NCBI RefSeq assembly: GCF_016742135.1
Contig: NZ_JACVCG010000004.1
Span: 1-64,000 of the forward strand
Reading direction: 5' to 3'
DNA length: 64,000 nt
Source of the DNA: Brevundimonas sp.
GTDB lineage: Bacteria > Pseudomonadota > Alphaproteobacteria > Caulobacterales > Caulobacteraceae
The notes under the pieces were generated by a model. It saw only the letters and a list, made by a program, of their open reading frames with translations. It did not search any database and was not told where the DNA came from. Both the position numbers and the translations under genes were made by a program. Shown here piece after piece: positions 52,169 through 60,695 of the stretch (position 1 is the first letter of the stretch; each line of letters starts with the position of its first letter).

Positions 52169-54088
52169 CTAGCCCGGCAGGACCATCGGGGCCGAGGCCG
52201 AGACGGAGGTGGCCGCCACGATCAGCACCAGTCCCGCGACCGCAAGCCCCCGCCACGGCCCGGCACCCGGGCTGTTGGGGGTCATGAGGGCCAAGGGTGC
52301 CGCGAGGCTGAGCCAGAGGAGGGCGATCAGGGCCAGTATGCCCGGCAGGTCCATGCCGATGCCGAGGAAGACCGGATGGGCCATGGCCAGCAACCAGGCG
52401 CCGACCAGAACGGCCGCGACCAGGGGCACCAGAGCGATCCGCGCCCGCATCAACTCCGGATCGATGCCGGCGACCAGGGCGGCCGCGCCCGCCGCGACCA
52501 ATCCGGGCCACAGGAACAGGAAGGCGGCCTCCGGCAGCAGGGCCTGGGTAAGGGTGCCCATCGCCAGCACCAGGGCGATCAGCCCCAGCCAGCGCGGCCA
52601 GGGACTGGCGGCGGGGGGCGGTACCGCGATGGCGGCGACGAGGGCCAGCCCCGTCATGCCCGCGCTGACCGGATCCCAGCCGCCGATCAGCTGGACCATG
52701 AGCCCGAGGACCGCGACGACCCCCATCCACCCCAGACGCAACCGGCCGCCCAGGCCCGCCAGAAACACCAGTGCCGCCCCGAACAGGGCCAGCCCCGTGG
52801 CCACCTCCATCAGCGGCAGCCGTTCCAGCAGCTGGTAATAGACCTCGGCCGACTCGACGCGCCGCAGCATCGGCCCCGCCGCCAGCCGCACCGCCTGCGC
52901 CAGTACAAAGGCCCCGGCCAGAAAGGCGACGCCGTCGACGGCCCCGCGCAGCAGGCTGGCCAGCGCGGTGCGGCTGCGAAAGGCGGCAAAGGCCAGCAGG
53001 CCCAGCGACACGACCACCAGTCCCCAGCCCCAGGGCGCCGCCATGACGATCATCGCCCTGCCGAACGCATCGGCATAGACGCGGTCAGGGCCGGCCTCGG
53101 GCAGGCTTTCGGCCCGCAGCAGCCGGTCGGTGACCTCCAGCGCCTGCGACCCGATGTGCTGCAGGCTGCCCCTGTCCAGCGCCTCCGGCGTCGAGGACGG
53201 CCGATGGTATTGCTCCGCCCGGCCGATGAAGGCGAAGTTCAGACCGGCCAGTCCCCGGTCGCGCGGCACGGAAAAGTCCGTGTCGTTCTGCATCATCCGA
53301 TAGATGGCCACGGCCAGGGAGTTGCTGGTCACCCCGCCGTCGACATGGGGCGCGACCTCCGCCAGCAGGCCGACCGCGCCGGCGTTGCCGGGTCCGGTCT
53401 CAAACATCATGGCGCGGCCCCCGCCTCCCCGCGCCTCAAGGTTGATGACGAACCCGATCCGCGCCCGGTCGGGATAGTCTCCGAAGAAGACCCGGGCACC
53501 GTCCAGCCCCAGTTCCTCGGCATCGGTGATCAGGACGATCAGGGTGCGCTGGGTCGGCCCCCGCGCCTGGATGGCACGCACGCTCTCGAGGATGGCGGCG
53601 ACGCCGGTCGCATCGTCGGCCGCGCCGGGCGACCCGGGCACGCTGTCGTAATGGGCCATCAGCACCACGGGGGCGGCGGTCGGGTCGCGCCCCGGCAGGT
53701 GACCGACCAGATTGCGCACCCGATAGCCGGCGGCCTCGGGCGACAGGTCCCAGCGCTCCATCCGCCGGATGGAGCCGGGCGACAGGGGGCCCTCCATGAC
53801 GACCGGGTCGAGCCCCAGCGCCTGCATCCGGTCCAGCAGATACGCCCGGGCCTCGGCATGCTCGGGGGTGCCCAGCGGACGCGGCGCGCGCGCCAGCCGC
53901 TCGACGTCGACCATGGCGCGCCCGGCCGAGAAGCGCGCGGCTTCGGCGTCCGCGGGGCGCGGGGCGGGCGAGCGGGTCAGCAGGGCGGCCAGCCCCAACC
54001 CCATCAGAAGCGACACCAGCAGCAGAATGCCCAGCGCGGGGCGACCCCTCGGGCTCCGCGCTCGCGGCTTCGGACGGGTTGTCGACAT
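52169..54088 (-). CDS. M28 family membrane metallopeptidase
   Basis: About 639 residues: one N-terminal membrane helix (LGILLLVSLLMGLGLAALL), then an M28 aminopeptidase domain (about 40-325) with zinc ligands in MAHYDSVPGSPGAADDATGV and ITDAEELGLDGARVFF and a later NSLAVAIYRMMQNDTDF, followed by about eight or nine membrane helices to the C-terminus. This is the layout of vacuolar-membrane-protease-like M28 enzymes; the peptidase domain should face the periplasm. The start at 54088 has GGGGG upstream. Confidence 0.88.
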   Translation of the reverse strand: MSTTRPKPRARSPRGRPALGILLLVSLLMGLGLAALLTRSPAPRPADAEAARFSAGRAMVDVERLARAPRPLGTPEHAEARAYLLDRMQALGLDPVVMEGPLSPGSIRRMERWDLSPEAAGYRVRNLVGHLPGRDPTAAPVVLMAHYDSVPGSPGAADDATGVAAILESVRAIQARGPTQRTLIVLITDAEELGLDGARVFFGDYPDRARIGFVINLEARGGGGRAMMFETGPGNAGAVGLLAEVAPHVDGGVTSNSLAVAIYRMMQNDTDFSVPRDRGLAGLNFAFIGRAEQYHRPSSTPEALDRGSLQHIGSQALEVTDRLLRAESLPEAGPDRVYADAFGRAMIVMAAPWGWGLVVVSLGLLAFAAFRSRTALASLLRGAVDGVAFLAGAFVLAQAVRLAAGPMLRRVESAEVYYQLLERLPLMEVATGLALFGAALVFLAGLGGRLRLGWMGVVAVLGLMVQLIGGWDPVSAGMTGLALVAAIAVPPPAASPWPRWLGLIALVLAMGTLTQALLPEAAFLFLWPGLVAAGAAALVAGIDPELMRARIALVPLVAAVLVGAWLLAMAHPVFLGIGMDLPGILALIALLWLSLAAPLALMTPNSPGAGPWRGLAVAGLVLIVAATSVSASAPMVLPG

Positions 54089-54150
54089 CGTCACCCCCTT
54101 ATCGACCATGGCCCGACCCTAACCCAGCCGGTCGCGGTGCGTAAGGCGGT

Positions 54151-54972
54151 TCAGGCGGCGCGCTGCAGGAAGCCGGGGGATTTGACGTGCAGGCCTCGCC
54201 GCCCGCTGACGGGACGGAACGCCAGGCTGTCGCCGTTCAGGCTTTCGTCCGGCCCGAGGAACAGGCAGCCGTCATCGACCAGTCGCCGTTCCAGGCCTTC
54301 CAGCACCAGGGCCCGGGCGGCGGGCTCCATGTCGGTCAGCACATGGCGGCAGAAGATGACGTCGAAGCGATCGTCAGGATCGGCCTCGGTCGGGTCGACC
54401 AGATTGGTACGCTCGAACCGCACGACCCGCTTCAGGGAGTCGGCCGCCGTCCACAGATCGCCCTGCGGATGGAACCAGCGCACCATGGCGGCCGCCGACA
54501 GGCCCCGCTGGATTTCAAAGCCGGTATAGGCCGCCTGGTGGGCCCGCTCGAGCGCCATGCGGTTCAGGTCGCTGCCCAGCACTTCGACCTCGAGCTTGAG
54601 ATCGAGCGCGGCCATGGCCAGCGACCAGGCTTCCTGGCCGGTCGAACATCCCGCCGACCAGATGCGCAGGGTGCGTCCCCGGCGGGCCTGGGCCAGGGCG
54701 GGCAGCAGCTCCTCGGTCATGACGCGAAAGGCCGCGCGGTCGCGGCGGAACCAGGTCTCGCCGTTCAACAGGCACTCGATGATCTCCCACGCCAGACTGG
54801 CGACCGGCTTGCTCCACAGGGCCGCCAGCATGGCCTCGACGCTGTCGAAGCCGGCGCGCCGCGCGACCGGGCCCAGCCGGTGTTCGGCCAGATTCAGCCG
54901 GTCCCGCCGAAGCCGGTTTCCCGTGCGCGTCGCGACCAGGGCCTGCAGTCTGTCAAAGTCTTCGGGGCTCAT
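54151..54972 (-). CDS. cheR: CheR-type chemoreceptor methyltransferase
   Basis: About 273 residues: an N-terminal helical domain (FDRLQALVATRTGNRLRRDRLNLAEHRLGP) and a SAM domain with TWFRRD, RIWSAGCSTGQEAWSLAMAAL and VIFCRHVLTDME. CheR methylates chemoreceptor glutamates. It is the last gene after chpT and the receiver gene on the same strand; the region 54973-55006 separates it from the receiver. Its partner need not be a classical chemosensory cluster. Confidence 0.85.
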   Translation of the reverse strand: MSPEDFDRLQALVATRTGNRLRRDRLNLAEHRLGPVARRAGFDSVEAMLAALWSKPVASLAWEIIECLLNGETWFRRDRAAFRVMTEELLPALAQARRGRTLRIWSAGCSTGQEAWSLAMAALDLKLEVEVLGSDLNRMALERAHQAAYTGFEIQRGLSAAAMVRWFHPQGDLWTAADSLKRVVRFERTNLVDPTEADPDDRFDVIFCRHVLTDMEPAARALVLEGLERRLVDDGCLFLGPDESLNGDSLAFRPVSGRRGLHVKSPGFLQRAA

Positions 54973-55006
54973 GGCGTGGCCTGGTGGAGGTCTGGGATCG
55001 GCACCG

Positions 55007-55378
55007 TCAGACGGCACCGACCTCGGCGAATTTGGCGTGAAGGATTTCTCCGTCGAAGGGCTTCATCACATAGTCGTCGGCCCCGGCGGCCAGGGCCTCG
55101 GTAATCCGGTCGACGGCCGTTTCGATGGTGCAGAACAGCACCTTGGGCCGGTCGCCGTCCGCAAGGGCCCGCAGCCGCCGCAGAAAGGTCAGCCCGTCCA
55201 TGACCGGCATGTTCCAGTCCAGCAGGATCACATCCGGCATGGCCCCGGTGCAGAAGGTCAGGGCTTCGGCTCCGTCCGCGGCTTCATCGACGTCAAATCC
55301 CAGGGCCTCGACGATGCGACGCGAGACCTTGCGGATGATGCGACTGTCATCGACGATCAGGCAAAGTCTGGAGCTCAA
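55007..55378 (-). CDS. Single-domain response regulator
   Basis: 123 residues, only a receiver: acidic pocket IVDDSRIIR, phosphorylation site D54 in VILLDWNMPVMDG, a Thr at FCTIET and Lys in DDYVMKPFD. It resembles CheY-like proteins that bind motor or other proteins. It sits between chpT and cheR on the same strand, so it may take phosphate from ChpT or another kinase. Confidence 0.9.
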   Translation of the reverse strand: MSSRLCLIVDDSRIIRKVSRRIVEALGFDVDEAADGAEALTFCTGAMPDVILLDWNMPVMDGLTFLRRLRALADGDRPKVLFCTIETAVDRITEALAAGADDYVMKPFDGEILHAKFAEVGAV

Positions 55379-55481
55379 GGTCGAATTCCGTTCGGGTGCA
55401 GGTCGGATAGAGGGGGCCTCGCGGTCTCCATGATCGCAAACTGCCGGTTAACGAGGCGTTGGGAAGGGCTGTTAAGACATC

Positions 55482-56177
55482 TTAACCGTGGGAAGACAGG
55501 GGCAGGCGGACGATCAATTCGACCCGACTTTCGTCCGTCGAGACCTGCAGCGTGCCGCCCTGGCCGCGCACCGAGCGCCACAGCCAGTGAGGCTGGATCC
55601 ACTGACCGGGCAGGCCGTCGGTCAGCTGGGCCCCCGACAGTCCCTGAACGGCCTCGGGCTTGAGGCGGGCGCGGGGGCCTTCCGATACGGTCGTCAGGAT
55701 CAGATCCCCGTCCATGCGTCGGGCGTCGAGCGTGGCGGTCCCCCCGGTCGGCAGGGCACCCAGCGCGACATAGGCCAGATTGACCAGGATGCGGGCATGC
55801 GGCTTGGCATAGTCGCCGTCGGGAATCCGCCAGTCGATGGAGGCACGCCCCCCGCCCAGCAGGTCGGTGACCGTGGTCCTCAGCTCGTCGCTCGAGAAAT
55901 TCTGGTTGGAGGTCGCGGCCCCATAGGCCACCCGGGCAAAGCGGACCAAGGCGACCATCCTGGCGGCGCTTTGCTGCATCAGGTCCAGCGCGTCGGCGTG
56001 CATGTCGGCCGAGTTCGGGTCGGTCATCAGGTCCAGTGCCGAGGTCATGGCCCCGGCCGGGCTGATGAAGTCGTGGCACAGTTTGGCGACGATCTGGGTG
56101 GCCAGCTCCGTCTCGTCGTGGTCGGCGGTCGCCCCCGTCGCGTCGTCGGGTTGAGGGGCAAAGGCTTGGGACATCAT
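55482..56177 (-). CDS. chpT: Histidine phosphotransferase ChpT
   Basis: 231 residues. The DHp-like helix has the phosphorylated histidine H35 in VAKLCHDFISPAGAMTSAL; the C-terminal half is an ATPase-like fold without nucleotide-binding motifs (ARILVNLAYVALGALPTGG, GGTLQVSTDESRVELIVRLPL). It carries phosphate from CckA to CtrA and CpdR. Near the stop codon, TTAAGACATCTTAA (55472-55485) is a small palindrome. Confidence 0.92.
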   Translation of the reverse strand: MMSQAFAPQPDDATGATADHDETELATQIVAKLCHDFISPAGAMTSALDLMTDPNSADMHADALDLMQQSAARMVALVRFARVAYGAATSNQNFSSDELRTTVTDLLGGGRASIDWRIPDGDYAKPHARILVNLAYVALGALPTGGTATLDARRMDGDLILTTVSEGPRARLKPEAVQGLSGAQLTDGLPGQWIQPHWLWRSVRGQGGTLQVSTDESRVELIVRLPLSSHG

Positions 56178-56263
56178 GGGGGCAGGGCTCCGGCAACAGC
56201 GTGGCGCAAGGCTGACCTGATTTGCCGGTTCGGGAAACCGCCGGGATCGTCTATCAGGCCGGG

Positions 56264-57043
56264 ATGCACGATTCCCTGATGTCCGATTTCGAAAGCGGCG
56301 CGCTGGTCGAAATCCTGGCCGACCTTGCCGAGGCAGCCTCCGCGATCATCCTGCCCTACTGGCGGGCCGGTACCGAAGTCATCACCAAGGCCGACGACAG
56401 CCCCGTCACCCTGGCCGACCGTGAGGCCGAGGCCCTGATCCTGCAGCGGCTGACGGCCCTCTATCCCGGCGTGGCCGCAGTGGCTGAAGAAGCGTGTGAG
56501 GCAGACGGCCGGCCGGGCGAGGCTGCGGACTGCTTCTGGCTGATCGATCCGCTGGACGGCACCAAGGGGTTTGTCCGGGGCGGCGAGAGCTTCAGCGTCA
56601 ACATCGCCCTGGTCGATCAGCAGAGAGTGGTGGCGGGTGTCGTATCCGCTCCGGCGACGGGTCTGACCTGGGCGGGCGATGCCTCCGGTGCACGCCGCCG
56701 CCGCTTCGGCGAGGCCTGGCAGCCGATCCGGGTGCGGGACCGCCCGGATCAGGCCCTCGCCCTGCTGAGCCACAGTCTGAAGGACGACGAAGCCGACAAG
56801 CTGGCGGCCCGCTATGGCTGCGGCAGTTGGACCGGCATGGATTCCTCGCTGAAATTCTGTCTGATCGCCGAAGGGCGGTTCGACGTCTATCCCCGCACCG
56901 GCCCGACCTCGGAATGGGATACGGCGGCCGGCCAGGCCGTGCTGGAGGCCGCCGGCGGTCGCGTCATGGACATGAACGGCGGCCCGCTGGCCTATGGCAA
57001 ACCCGGGTTCATGAACGGTCCGTTCGTGGCCATGGGCGGCTAA
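56264..57043 (+). CDS. cysQ: 3'(2'),5'-bisphosphate nucleotidase CysQ
   Basis: About 259 residues of the inositol-monophosphatase fold. Metal-binding motifs are VAEEACEADG (Glu), WLIDPLDGTKGF and, at the end, SEWDTAAGQAVLEAAGG. It hydrolyses 3'-phosphoadenosine 5'-phosphate left from sulfate assimilation. Starts at 56264 and 56279 are both possible. Divergent from chpT. Confidence 0.92.
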   Translation: MHDSLMSDFESGALVEILADLAEAASAIILPYWRAGTEVITKADDSPVTLADREAEALILQRLTALYPGVAAVAEEACEADGRPGEAADCFWLIDPLDGTKGFVRGGESFSVNIALVDQQRVVAGVVSAPATGLTWAGDASGARRRRFGEAWQPIRVRDRPDQALALLSHSLKDDEADKLAARYGCGSWTGMDSSLKFCLIAEGRFDVYPRTGPTSEWDTAAGQAVLEAAGGRVMDMNGGPLAYGKPGFMNGPFVAMGG

Positions 57044-57045
57044 GG

Positions 57046-58299
57046 TTAGTCCCGAACCTGACGCAGCAGATGATCGGCCCGGTCCGCGATCAGGTCGGCG
57101 CCTTCCTCGCGCGCCGCGCTCGCGGCCTCGATCAGCACCAGGCGGACCGGGCCGGCGGGCTTGTCCAGCAGGCGCGCCCTGGCCAGTGCAATCCGGGCCA
57201 GCCCGATCTGATCGACCGACCAGGCAAGGGGACGAGGGGCGTCCATGGCCAGCCGGGACCGCAAGCGGGCAGCCAGCCGGTCGAGCGCCAGAAGGTCGCC
57301 CTGAGTTTCGGCCTGCATCACGCCAGCCTCGACCACCGTATCGGCGAGGGCCAACCCCAGGACCGTGCGGGACTTGATCAGCGCAGCCGGAATCGCCGAT
57401 GGCCCGCCGTCCCCGGTCAGACAGGCCGCCCCGGGCAGGGCGGCGGACCGCGCGAGGGTCACGGCGGCCCAGTCCATCGGGCTGTGGTCGGCCGTGAACT
57501 GGTCGCAGGCGGCATCGAACAGGGCGCGGCCCTGCTCCACCGCCTCATCATTGTCCGCGAGGGTGGCCAGCGCCGACAATCCCGCCCCGCACAGGGCCAG
57601 GGCGCGGGCCCGGGTCAGGGGCCTGCGATCCGACGGACAGGTCTCGACCAGATCGCGCAGTTCCCGGCCGGCCTGGTCGAGGAGACGCGCGTCGCGCTGC
57701 TGAATCCCGAACATCAGGGTCAGGGCCGCCCGGTCCAGCTTTAGCGCGTCCAGCAGCGGACCGGGACGACGCGACAGCTCGTGGACGGCCTGATCCAGAA
57801 AGGCCATGGCTTCCAGACTGTCGCCCTCCGACAGGCGAGCCTGTCGGGCCTTGATGCGGGCGTGAAGGGCGGTCAGCCGGGCCTTGAGCGCGGGCCGTGT
57901 GGCGTGATCCTTCAGGCCGTCGGTCAGGCTCAACGCGCGACCGAGGGATTCGGGCCCGCCATACAGGTCGAAACTTAGCACCATGGTTTCGGCCAGGGCC
58001 ATGACGGCCTCGGCCCGTTCATCATTGGTACGCGCCGCCTTGCGGGCGTCGAGAGCCGTCAGCCGCGCGTGTTGCAGGCTGTCGGCGGCACCGGACCGGC
58101 GGGTGTGCTCGCGCCACAGCGCCGAGGCCAGCAGCCAGGCCTGAACGGGGCGCGGACAGGTGGCCCGACCCGCATCGATGGTCTGACGCCGGGCCTCGCC
58201 GCGCAGCACATCGACGTCGACGACCTCAAGCCAGCCGAGATCCTGATCGGCCTGGGGGCCGTCAAAAAGCCGCCTGAGATCTCGCCCGAACTCGAACAT
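57046..58299 (-). CDS. Unknown helical, TPR-like protein
   Basis: About 417 residues, mostly helical, rich in Ala, Leu and Arg, with segments like ALMALAETMVLSF and ARALALCGAGLSALATLADN. No clear signal peptide or membrane helix. The helix-pair rhythm suggests tetratricopeptide-like repeats. It converges on cysQ, 3 bp away. GGAGCG before the ATG at 58299 decides the start. Not recognised. Confidence 0.6.
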   Translation of the reverse strand: MFEFGRDLRRLFDGPQADQDLGWLEVVDVDVLRGEARRQTIDAGRATCPRPVQAWLLASALWREHTRRSGAADSLQHARLTALDARKAARTNDERAEAVMALAETMVLSFDLYGGPESLGRALSLTDGLKDHATRPALKARLTALHARIKARQARLSEGDSLEAMAFLDQAVHELSRRPGPLLDALKLDRAALTLMFGIQQRDARLLDQAGRELRDLVETCPSDRRPLTRARALALCGAGLSALATLADNDEAVEQGRALFDAACDQFTADHSPMDWAAVTLARSAALPGAACLTGDGGPSAIPAALIKSRTVLGLALADTVVEAGVMQAETQGDLLALDRLAARLRSRLAMDAPRPLAWSVDQIGLARIALARARLLDKPAGPVRLVLIEAASAAREEGADLIADRADHLLRQVRD

Positions 58300-58407
58300 G
58301 GGCCACGCTCCGATCGTCCCGACGCGGGACGTATCGCCCGCCACAGACCCTGACGAAGCAAACGCGGTGCCGCCCGTCCGGTTCGCCCCGGCCGGACGAC
58401 GCCGGCA

Positions 58408-58917
58408 TCACAGACCGAGCGCCTCGATCATCCGCTCGACCAGAACGTCGGATATGTTCAGAAATTCATTCAGTTCGCGCGAGACATGCTCCAGGGTCAC
58501 CCCTCCGTCGGTGATGACGTAGCGCTCAATGGCGATGGCTTCGTCAAAGACGATGACCTTGGCGATGCTGTACTGGCCGTTGAAGGTGTTGGCCAGTTCC
58601 TCGAGGGTCGGGCGTTGTTCGGGCGAATAGCCCCAGCTGGCCATGATCGACAGGCCGAGGCAGCCTTCGGGCTGACCCTCCTCGTCGCAGACCCGCTGCT
58701 CGACCGTCATCTTGAATCCGCCTTCGACGGTGATGTTGAAGATGCCGGGCTCGACCTGCTTCAGCTCGTCATAGCCCTGACGCGACAGAACGGTCTGAAG
58801 ATCGGCATGGGTGAGGGCGAAGTAGACCTCTTCCGTGCCCCGGCGGCTCTGGGCCTCGGCCGGCACGGCCATCCCCAGGCTGAAGACAGCCAGCATGGCC
58901 GCGATGACGTAACGCAT
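58408..58917 (-). CDS. YbjN-domain secreted protein
   Basis: 169 residues with a signal peptide (AAMLAVFSLGMAVPAEA, then QS). The body has the YbjN layout: LQTVLSRQGYDELKQVEPGIFNI, a central strand pair with two Cys (VCDEEG and GCLGLSI), then LEELANTFNGQYSIAKVIVFDEAIAIERYVI and a final helix (NEFLNISDVLVERMI). The fold resembles type III secretion chaperones; role unknown. Confidence 0.8.
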   Translation of the reverse strand: MRYVIAAMLAVFSLGMAVPAEAQSRRGTEEVYFALTHADLQTVLSRQGYDELKQVEPGIFNITVEGGFKMTVEQRVCDEEGQPEGCLGLSIMASWGYSPEQRPTLEELANTFNGQYSIAKVIVFDEAIAIERYVITDGGVTLEHVSRELNEFLNISDVLVERMIEALGL

Positions 58918-58995
58918 GATGATCCCTCTCCCTTGATCTGTCAGCAGCTTAAACAGAACAGGCTCTGCCTGACCAGATGACGAAGGCTGACGGGC

Positions 58996-60639
58996 TCAGC
59001 CCCGCTCCTTGGTCTTCAGGAACCGCACCTTGGGGAAGCGTTCGCTGACATAGCCGGTTTCCCAGCTGCTCTTGGCCAGGAAGACGGGGTCGGCGTCGAT
59101 GTCACCGGCCATCTGCGGGCGGTATTTGCCCATGAAGTCCTCTAGGTCGGCCCTGGTCGCGCCTTCGGCGGGGGCGATCCAGCGGGCCTCGGCGTAAGGG
59201 CTGGGCTCGAAGATGACGTCGAGGCCGTATTCCTCGCCCAGGCGGTCGGCCATCACCTCGAACTGCAGCTGGCCGACGGCACCGACGATGAAGTCCGCAC
59301 CCAGCTCGGGCCGGAACAGCTGGGTGACGCCTTCCTCGGCCAGACCCTCCAGCGCCTTCTTGAGGTGCTTGGCCTTGAGCGGATCCCTGACCCGTACGCG
59401 CTGCAGGATTTCAGGCGCGAAGTTCGGCAGGCCCTGAAAGCGGACCAGGCCGCTCTCTGAAAGACTGTCGCCGACGCGCAGGACGCCGTGGTTGGGAATG
59501 CCCATGACGTCGCCGGCGTGGGCTTCCTCGGCCAGTTCGCGGTCCGAGGCGAAGAACATGATCGGCGCGTTGACGGACAGCGACTTGCCGGTGTTCTGCA
59601 CCTTCAGCTTCATGCCCCGTTTGAAGCTGCCCGAGGCCATGCGGAACATGGCGATCCGGTCGCGGTGATTGGGGTCCATATTGGCCTGGACCTTGAAGAC
59701 GAAGCCCGTGACCTGATCCTCTCCCGGCTGAACGATGATGTCCTCGGGCGGGGGGGCGTTGCGGGTGTCGGGCGGCGCGGCCTTCTGGGCCTTCAACGGC
59801 TTGGGCGACGGGGCCCAGTCGCCGATAGCCTTGAGCAAGGCCTCGATACCGAAGTGGCGCAGGGCCGAGCCCCACAGCACGGGCGTCATATGGCCTTCGA
59901 GGAAGGCATTGACGTCAAAGGTCGGATAGCCCTCGCGGACCAGCTCCAGCGCCTCGTTCAGATCCGCGTGCTCGCCGCCCTCGAAATAGCGGTCGGCCTG
60001 ATCCAGCGGCAGGGCCTCGGGGTGGTCCGGCTCCTCGGCGGCGCCGGGGGCCTTGCGGGCATAGGGCTGGAAGGTGCCGGTCGCGACCTCGACCATGCCG
60101 CGCAGGCGATTGCCGCTTTCGGCCGGCCACCAGATGGGGGCGGGATCCAGCTGCAGGCGGCTGGCGATCTCGTCCAGCAGGGCCATGGGATCCTGGGCCT
60201 CGCGGTCCAGCTTGTTGATGAAGGTGATGATCGGGATGTCACGCAGGCGGCAGACCTCGAACAGCTTGAGCGTCTGCGGCTCGATGCCCTTGGCGGCGTC
60301 CAGCACCATGATGGCGCAGTCGGCGGCGGTCAGGGTGCGATAGGTGTCTTCCGAAAAGTCCTCGTGGCCCGGGGTGTCCAGCAGGTTGAAGCGCTTGCCG
60401 TCATGCTCGAACGTCATGACCGACGCGCTGACGGAGATGCCGCGCTCCTTTTCGATCTTCATCCAGTCCGACCGGGTGCGGCGGTTCTCGCCGCGCGCCC
60501 GCACGGCCCCGGCCGCGCGGATGGCACCACCGGCCAGCAGGATGTGCTCGGTCAGGGTGGTCTTGCCCGCGTCCGGGTGGGCGATGATGGCGAAGGTCCG
60601 GCGGCGGGACGCTTCCTGGGCGAGGGAGGCTTGCGACAT
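58996..60639 (-). CDS. prfC: Peptide chain release factor 3
   Basis: 547 residues, translational GTPase: P-loop AHPDAGKTTLTE, switch region RGISVSASVMTFE, DTPGHEDFSEDT, NKLDREAQD. The RF3-specific middle (GNRLRGMVEVATGTF) and C-terminal domain (FMGKYRPQMAGDIDADPVFLAKSSWE) follow. It removes RF1 and RF2 from ribosomes after termination. Confidence 0.96.
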   Translation of the reverse strand: MSQASLAQEASRRRTFAIIAHPDAGKTTLTEHILLAGGAIRAAGAVRARGENRRTRSDWMKIEKERGISVSASVMTFEHDGKRFNLLDTPGHEDFSEDTYRTLTAADCAIMVLDAAKGIEPQTLKLFEVCRLRDIPIITFINKLDREAQDPMALLDEIASRLQLDPAPIWWPAESGNRLRGMVEVATGTFQPYARKAPGAAEEPDHPEALPLDQADRYFEGGEHADLNEALELVREGYPTFDVNAFLEGHMTPVLWGSALRHFGIEALLKAIGDWAPSPKPLKAQKAAPPDTRNAPPPEDIIVQPGEDQVTGFVFKVQANMDPNHRDRIAMFRMASGSFKRGMKLKVQNTGKSLSVNAPIMFFASDRELAEEAHAGDVMGIPNHGVLRVGDSLSESGLVRFQGLPNFAPEILQRVRVRDPLKAKHLKKALEGLAEEGVTQLFRPELGADFIVGAVGQLQFEVMADRLGEEYGLDVIFEPSPYAEARWIAPAEGATRADLEDFMGKYRPQMAGDIDADPVFLAKSSWETGYVSERFPKVRFLKTKERG

Positions 60640-60695
60640 GGCGCGGGGGGTTAGCCTGTCCCGTGCGCGAAGTCACGCCGGGAACAGGCGGGAGA

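Noticed and set aside
55472-55485. TTAAGACATCTTAA near the chpT stop codon as a CtrA site
   Set aside because: The spacing between TTAA halves is 6 bp rather than 7, and it lies at the end of chpT, not clearly before a promoter.
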